Source: CAZWLD01 sp964634685
Lineage (GTDB): Bacteria; Bacillota_I; Bacilli_A; Acholeplasmatales; JAEDCM01
Direction: 5' to 3'
Assembly (NCBI GenBank): GCA_964634685.1
Contig: CAZWLD010000021.1
Coordinates: forward strand, 1 to 33,799
Length of the DNA stretch: 33,799 nt
The notes beneath the pieces are model-generated. The model was not told the origin of the DNA, did no database searches, and saw only the letters and a program-made list of their open reading frames with translations. Below are positions 30,244 through 33,799 of this stretch, piece after piece. Positions within the stretch are counted from its first letter, which is position 1, and every line of letters starts with the position of its first letter. The position numbers were made by a program, and so were the translations under genes.

Positions 30244-31053
30244 GTGAGTGTAATAAGTATAAATAATTTGACTCGTGACTATGGAAATAATAAGGGCATT
30301 TTCGATGTTTCCTTTAATGTCGAAAAGGGCGAGGTATTCGGGTTTTTAGGTCCTAACGGTGCCGGAAAAACGACAACCATCCGTCATTTAATGGGATTTA
30401 TTAAGCCGAAGATAGGTTCTTGCTCAATTAATGATTTAGATTGCTTTTCTAAAGCTAGTGAGATTCAAAAAAAGCTTGGCTATATTCCGGGTGAGATTAG
30501 TTTTTTTGATGATATGAGCGGCTTAGCTTTTTTAAATTTTTTAGAAAAGTTTCGAGGCCTTTCTAAAAGTCGTAAGGATGAATTAATTGAATATTTTGAA
30601 CTAAATCCTAAAGGAAAAATCAAAAAGATGAGTAAGGGTATGAAACAAAAAATCGGAATTGTGGCAGCTTTTATGCATGATCCGGATATTTTGATTTTAG
30701 ATGAACCAACGAGTGGACTTGATCCATTAATGCAAAAAAAATTTATTGATTTATTAGAAAGTGAAAAGAAGCGGGGAAAAACAATTTTGATTTCTAGTCA
30801 TATTTTTGAAGAGGTTGAAAAAACATGTGATCGCGTGGGCATTATCAAGGAAGGAAAAATTGTGGCCATCGATTCGGTTGATGCTTTAAGAAAGCGTCAT
30901 GTTCGTTCCTATTCTGTCACGTTAGAAAACGAAGAACTAGCAACATCCTTTGCGAAGGATTTTGATGGTGAATGTCAAGGGAATAGGGTTACCGTAAGCG
31001 CAAAAGCCAGTCTTGAGGAAATCTTCTTGAATTATTATGAGGGGGAAAAGTAA
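30244..31053 (+). CDS. ABC exporter ATPase (DrrA/BcrA-like)
   Basis: This 269-residue ATPase shows Walker A GPNGAGKTT (36-44), signature MSKGM (129-133) in place of LSGGQ, Walker B ILILDEPTSGLDP (Asp153, Glu154) and H-loop SSHIFEE. The Q-loop glutamine is replaced in GYIPGEIS, as seen in some DrrA/YtrB-like ATPases. A GTG start at 30244 follows AAGGAG. It overlaps the permease gene by one base (TAATG), so the two are translationally coupled. The pair exports an unknown substrate, possibly for drug or peptide resistance. Confidence 0.92.
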   Translation: MSVISINNLTRDYGNNKGIFDVSFNVEKGEVFGFLGPNGAGKTTTIRHLMGFIKPKIGSCSINDLDCFSKASEIQKKLGYIPGEISFFDDMSGLAFLNFLEKFRGLSKSRKDELIEYFELNPKGKIKKMSKGMKQKIGIVAAFMHDPDILILDEPTSGLDPLMQKKFIDLLESEKKRGKTILISSHIFEEVEKTCDRVGIIKEGKIVAIDSVDALRKRHVRSYSVTLENEELATSFAKDFDGECQGNRVTVSAKASLEEIFLNYYEGEK

Positions 31054-31850
31054 TGAATTTAGCACTATATAAAAGAGAAATGAAGGGTAGCCTTAAGATT
31101 TTAATTATTTTTGGCTCAATCATTACCTTGTATGTTTCGGTAATTATTAGTATGTATGATAAAGAAATGATGGCAATGCTTGATCAATTCGCTCAAGCTA
31201 TGCCGGAATTAATGGCAGCGATGGGAATGAAAACAGGCGAGACTTCTTTGCTTGGGTTTATGATTTCCTATTTGTATGGCTTTATTTTATTAGTTTTTCC
31301 AATGGTTTTTTCGATTCTAAGGGGAAATGGACTTATTGCTAAATATGTTGATAATGGGTCAATGTATTCGCTTCTTTCCTCTCCCGTTAAACGAGAAAAA
31401 ATTGTCTTAACGCAATTATTAGTTTTAGTAAGTGGAATCTTCATTTTAGTTTTGTATTCAACATTATTAGAAATAATTATTTCGTCAATTATGTTTCCTC
31501 GTGAATTAGATATTCCTAATTTACTTAAAGTTAATATGGGATTATTATTTTTACAATTGTTTATTGGGGGCATTTGCTTTTTGGCGTCTTGTTTGTTTCA
31601 GGATACAAAATATAGTATCGGCTTAGGCGCAGGACTCCCAGCCTTGATGTATGTTTTGCATATGCTTGCGAACGTTGGTGGAAATGCTTCTGTTGTTAAA
31701 TATTTTACTTTCTTTAGTTTATTTAATCCTAATGCTTTAATGATCAATAATGCATGGGCAATTGTTGGAATTATTGTCTTATTGGTTGGAGCAATCATTT
31801 TATATGCTGTAAGCTCAATCATATTTGTGAAGAAGGATTTACCTGTATAA
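31053..31850 (+). CDS. ABC exporter permease (ABC-2 type)
   Basis: This 265-residue protein has six hydrophobic segments in the ABC-2 arrangement, starting MNLALYKREMKGSLKILIIF, with a long first loop (EMMAMLDQFAQAMPELMAAM) typical of YtrC/bacitracin-type exporters. Its start codon overlaps the ATPase stop, so they work as one transporter. A terminator follows. Confidence 0.88.
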   Translation: MNLALYKREMKGSLKILIIFGSIITLYVSVIISMYDKEMMAMLDQFAQAMPELMAAMGMKTGETSLLGFMISYLYGFILLVFPMVFSILRGNGLIAKYVDNGSMYSLLSSPVKREKIVLTQLLVLVSGIFILVLYSTLLEIIISSIMFPRELDIPNLLKVNMGLLFLQLFIGGICFLASCLFQDTKYSIGLGAGLPALMYVLHMLANVGGNASVVKYFTFFSLFNPNALMINNAWAIVGIIVLLVGAIILYAVSSIIFVKKDLPV

Positions 31851-31854
31851 AAAG

Positions 31855-31876
31855 TTGCTTATATAAGCAATTTTTT
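31855..31876 (+). terminator. Terminator after the ABC exporter
   Basis: TTGCTT pairs with AAGCAA around ATAT, followed by six T. Confidence 0.82.
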
Positions 31877-31885
31877 ATTTTTTCG

Positions 31886-31894
31886 TGGTATAAT
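31886..31894 (+). promoter_or_regulatory. Extended -10 of the ndk gene
   Basis: TGGTATAAT, about 43 bases before the chosen start. It overlaps the in-frame ATG at 31893, which therefore cannot be the start. Confidence 0.65.
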
Positions 31895-31937
31895 GAAAAT
31901 AGAAGATAACGATGAATTTTTTAAGGAGGATTTTAAA

Positions 31938-32369
31938 ATGGTTGAAAGATGCTATGTCATGGTAAAGCCAGGCTTTACTGATTCTAATTTAATTAGAAGG
32001 GCCATCGAGGTTTTAGAAAGTAAAGGCGTTAAAATGGTTGATTTTGCCTATATTACCTATGATGAGGAGTGTGCTCGTCTTCACTACACCGAAAAAAGCG
32101 GAAAGCCTTATTATATGGAATTAGTTGATTATATTTCTTCTGGACGATCATTTGGTATGATTTATGAAGGAAATAATGCTTTAGTAATTTGCAGGGAAAC
32201 CGTTGAAGAGCTTCGACATTCCTTGGCTTCGGAATTTAATGTTAAAACTGATGTTATGAGAAACATTTTACACTGCTCAAGTAAGACTAAGGTCGGTGAA
32301 ACAATGCTCGAGCTTGATACCCAAAGAGAAATTGCTTTATTTAATTATTTGAAGAAAAAAGAGATATAA
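31938..32369 (+). CDS. ndk: Nucleoside diphosphate kinase, divergent
   Basis: This 143-residue protein transfers phosphate between nucleoside tri- and diphosphates through a histidine. AAGGAGG at 31923-31929 sets the ATG at 31938. The N-terminal CYVMVKPG (ATP-site Lys) and the block HYTEKSGKPYYMELVDYISS are classical, and the catalytic His is in MRNILHCSSK. Two usual features differ: the motif is HCSS rather than HGSD, and the GTIRGDF segment before it is replaced by HSLASEF, with a shortened loop. A subgroup of Firmicute homologues looks similar in my memory. Activity is probable but less certain than for a canonical enzyme. Confidence 0.87.
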   Translation: MVERCYVMVKPGFTDSNLIRRAIEVLESKGVKMVDFAYITYDEECARLHYTEKSGKPYYMELVDYISSGRSFGMIYEGNNALVICRETVEELRHSLASEFNVKTDVMRNILHCSSKTKVGETMLELDTQREIALFNYLKKKEI

Positions 32370-32400
32370 TAAGCGTTTTTTTTAACTTCGCAACCATTAG

Positions 32401-32428
32401 TTGACAAAATGTAAACTAGAAAATCTAG
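32401..32428 (+). promoter_or_regulatory. Promoter and palindrome upstream of the XRE membrane gene
   Basis: TTGACA (32401-32406) is followed by the perfect palindrome CTAGAAAATCTAG (32416-32428), which covers the expected -10 position. A separate extended -10, TGGTACAAT, is at 32447-32455. The palindrome is a candidate operator. Confidence 0.4.
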
Positions 32429-32483
32429 AGGAAACCGATTAAGCTTTGGTACAATTTAGGTGTCAAGTTAAGGAGGAAGTAAT

Positions 32484-33356
32484 ATGAATCTTGAAATAGC
32501 AAATAGACTTCAAAAATTAAGAAAAGAGAAAGGATATTCGCAAGAACAGCTAGCATTAGAGTTAGGTATTTCGCGCCAAGCTGTATCCAAATGGGAACGA
32601 GCAGAGGCTTCACCTGACACGGATAATTTGATTTGTTTAGCTAAATTATATGGAGTATCATTAGATGAGCTTTTAGACACTGAGCAAACGGTTCAAGAAA
32701 TCAAGGAAGAAAAGCTCGACGAAAAGAAGAAGGAAGAACAGTTTGTTTTAAAGCATGAAGGAATTTATTTATGCGATGATGAAGGAAATGAGGTTTTCAT
32801 CGGGGAAGGTGGAATTAACCTCCATTCATCCGAGGACAATTCTAATGTTCAAATTGTTGGGGAATTCGTTCCTAAAAAAAGGAGTAAAGCCTTCTCAATT
32901 GTGAAGGATACTTTAGGGGGAATAATTTTCTTTGGTATTATAATCACTTATATTGTATTAGGGTGTTTATATAATTTATGGCATCCAGCTTGGATATTGT
33001 TTTTGTTTATTCCGATTATGGGTTCAATTTTTGATATGATTGAGCATAAAAGCTTAAAATCATTCTGTTATCCCGGATTAGTTGTGGCTATCTATTTATT
33101 CTTAGGTATTCAATATAATCTATGGCATCCATATTGGTTCTTGTTTATTACAATTCCTGTATATTATATTTTAGCGGAAATGGTTGATAAGCTTATACAT
33201 TTAAAGGAAATGGATATTATTTATAATGGTGAAAAAATGGATACAGATGACTTTATTGATGAAAAGGAAGATCTTCAAAGAAGGTATATTAAAGGTAGTC
33301 TTAATATTAGAATTGACAAAGAAAATAATTGCATTTTCATTGACGAAGCCGAATAA
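32484..33356 (+). CDS. XRE-family regulator with membrane domain
   Basis: This 290-residue protein has an N-terminal XRE helix-turn-helix (KGYSQEQLALELGISRQAVS followed by KWERAEASPDTD), an acidic linker (about 70-90) and four hydrophobic segments (about 146-240). The membrane part contains an internal duplication: YNLWHPAWILFLFIPI and YNLWHPYWFLFITIPV. A soluble C-terminal tail follows. AAGGAGG supports the ATG. It is a likely membrane-bound one-component regulator of the same general design as the gene at 663, but without the zinc ribbon. Confidence 0.85.
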   Translation: MNLEIANRLQKLRKEKGYSQEQLALELGISRQAVSKWERAEASPDTDNLICLAKLYGVSLDELLDTEQTVQEIKEEKLDEKKKEEQFVLKHEGIYLCDDEGNEVFIGEGGINLHSSEDNSNVQIVGEFVPKKRSKAFSIVKDTLGGIIFFGIIITYIVLGCLYNLWHPAWILFLFIPIMGSIFDMIEHKSLKSFCYPGLVVAIYLFLGIQYNLWHPYWFLFITIPVYYILAEMVDKLIHLKEMDIIYNGEKMDTDDFIDEKEDLQRRYIKGSLNIRIDKENNCIFIDEAE

Positions 33357-33367
33357 AACGGCTTTTT
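33346..33367 (+). terminator. Terminator overlapping the XRE stop codon
   Basis: AAGCCG pairs with CGGCTT (33359-33364) around seven bases that include the TAA, followed by T. Confidence 0.82.
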
Positions 33368-33388
33368 CAATTTTTTTGAAAAAAACTC

Positions 33389-33419
33389 TTGACTCTCCCC
33401 TTAGAGGATACCGTATAAA
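33389..33419 (+). promoter_or_regulatory. MerR-type promoter with 19-bp spacer
   Basis: TTGACT (33389-33394), 19 bases and TATAAA (33414-33419) is the over-long spacing typical of promoters activated by MerR proteins. The spacer word CTCCCCTTAGAGGA resembles the BmrR/bmr type of operator from memory. It drives the MerR gene itself. Confidence 0.8.
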
Positions 33420-33439
33420 TGTAGATGGAGGCGGAAAAA

Positions 33440-33781
33440 ATGTATAAAATCGGACAATTTTCAGTTTTATCGAAGGTCACAATTAAGACATTGCGCTTTT
33501 ACGAGGCCGAAGGATTATTAAAACCAAGCTTTATTGATCGAGATACCGGTTATCGATATTATGAAGCAAATCAATTAGTTGATATTTCCAAAATAGTGTC
33601 TTTACGCCAGATTGGCTTATCTATTAATGATATTAAAGAGGTTTTAAACGGATGTAATGTCAAAGAAATACTCGAAAAAAGAAAAGATGAGATTGAAAAT
33701 AATTTGCGTCTAGAATACGGCCAGCTTTCCAAAATCAATTATCTATTGGAGCCAACTATAAATAAATCAAGAGATTTTTGA
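33440..33781 (+). CDS. MerR-family regulator, short form
   Basis: This 113-residue protein is a MerR winged helix (MYKIGQFSVLSKVTIKTLRF, then RDTGYRYY and LRQIGLSINDIKEVL) plus the dimerisation coiled coil (KRKDEIENNLRLEYGQLSKI). It ends at TGA 33779, where BmrR-like relatives continue with a ligand domain of about 150 residues. It may be a genuine small MerR or one truncated by mutation. GGAGG at 33427-33431 fits the ATG at 33440; the ATG at 33425 lies at the transcription start. The 19-bp-spacer promoter suggests autoactivation. Confidence 0.85.
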   Translation: MYKIGQFSVLSKVTIKTLRFYEAEGLLKPSFIDRDTGYRYYEANQLVDISKIVSLRQIGLSINDIKEVLNGCNVKEILEKRKDEIENNLRLEYGQLSKINYLLEPTINKSRDF

Positions 33782-33799
33782 AAAAAAATAAATTATTTA

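Noticed and set aside
1..33799. CRISPR array
   Set aside because: No regularly spaced direct repeats of 23-40 bases were seen; the GGTACGAA repeats are too short and have no spacers of constant length.

Overview
This window is AT-rich, about 30% GC by eye, with strong AAGGAGG-type ribosome binding sites, TTGACA/TGnTATAAT promoters and many hairpin-plus-T-run terminators. It looks like a chromosome segment of a low-GC Firmicute (Bacilli, possibly near Erysipelotrichales or Acholeplasmatales). UGA, UAA and UAG all act as stops and Trp is UGG, so the genetic code is standard. The taxon is inferred from gene style only.

Layout. Positions 1-6900 are an accessory stretch: a small-protein pair on the minus strand, an XRE/zinc-ribbon membrane regulator behind a promoter whose spacer holds a run of nine G, a dead small gene, a large lipoprotein with four helical repeats, three unrecognised genes, and a dead RhuM-type gene. 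At 6965-7168 lies an orphan structured RNA candidate with its own extended -10 promoter and terminator. Positions 7403-11868 form one operon: MacB/FtsX-like ABC exporter, GNAT acetyltransferase, radical SAM protein and a broken TfoX gene. A serine hydrolase and a small XRE protein follow. Next comes a DUF2828 protein (TROVE-like plus vWA, the Ro60 style of architecture) preceded by a structured intergenic region.

Positions 15541-19307 look like the scar of a mobile island at a tRNA-Ser(GGA) gene. It holds a truncated tyrosine integrase pointing at the tRNA, a gene stub, an HNH nuclease gene with a structured leader of about 180 nt, four GGTACGAA repeats, an AAA/DUF4143 ATPase and the 3' stump of an HD-GYP gene. 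After it stands a Cys-rich protein gene broken by a one-base frameshift in a T run.

From about 20 kb the content is mostly housekeeping: DegV, a GNAT-like protein, groES-groEL under a double CIRCE operator, a TetR regulator with an operator inside its own promoter plus a membrane-flavodoxin fusion, an M3 oligopeptidase, a dead DUF3788 gene, DUF2752 and DUF4234 membrane proteins, an orphan MalG-type permease with a long N-terminal extension, a two-gene ABC exporter, a divergent nucleoside diphosphate kinase, an XRE membrane regulator and a short MerR regulator.

Two themes stand out. Gene decay is heavy: about nine broken or truncated genes, several by single-base indels. There are also three non-coding segments with RNA-like structure, two of them directly upstream of proteins (Ro60-like and HNH) whose relatives are known to pair with RNAs. 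No CRISPR array, intact insertion sequence or rRNA was seen.
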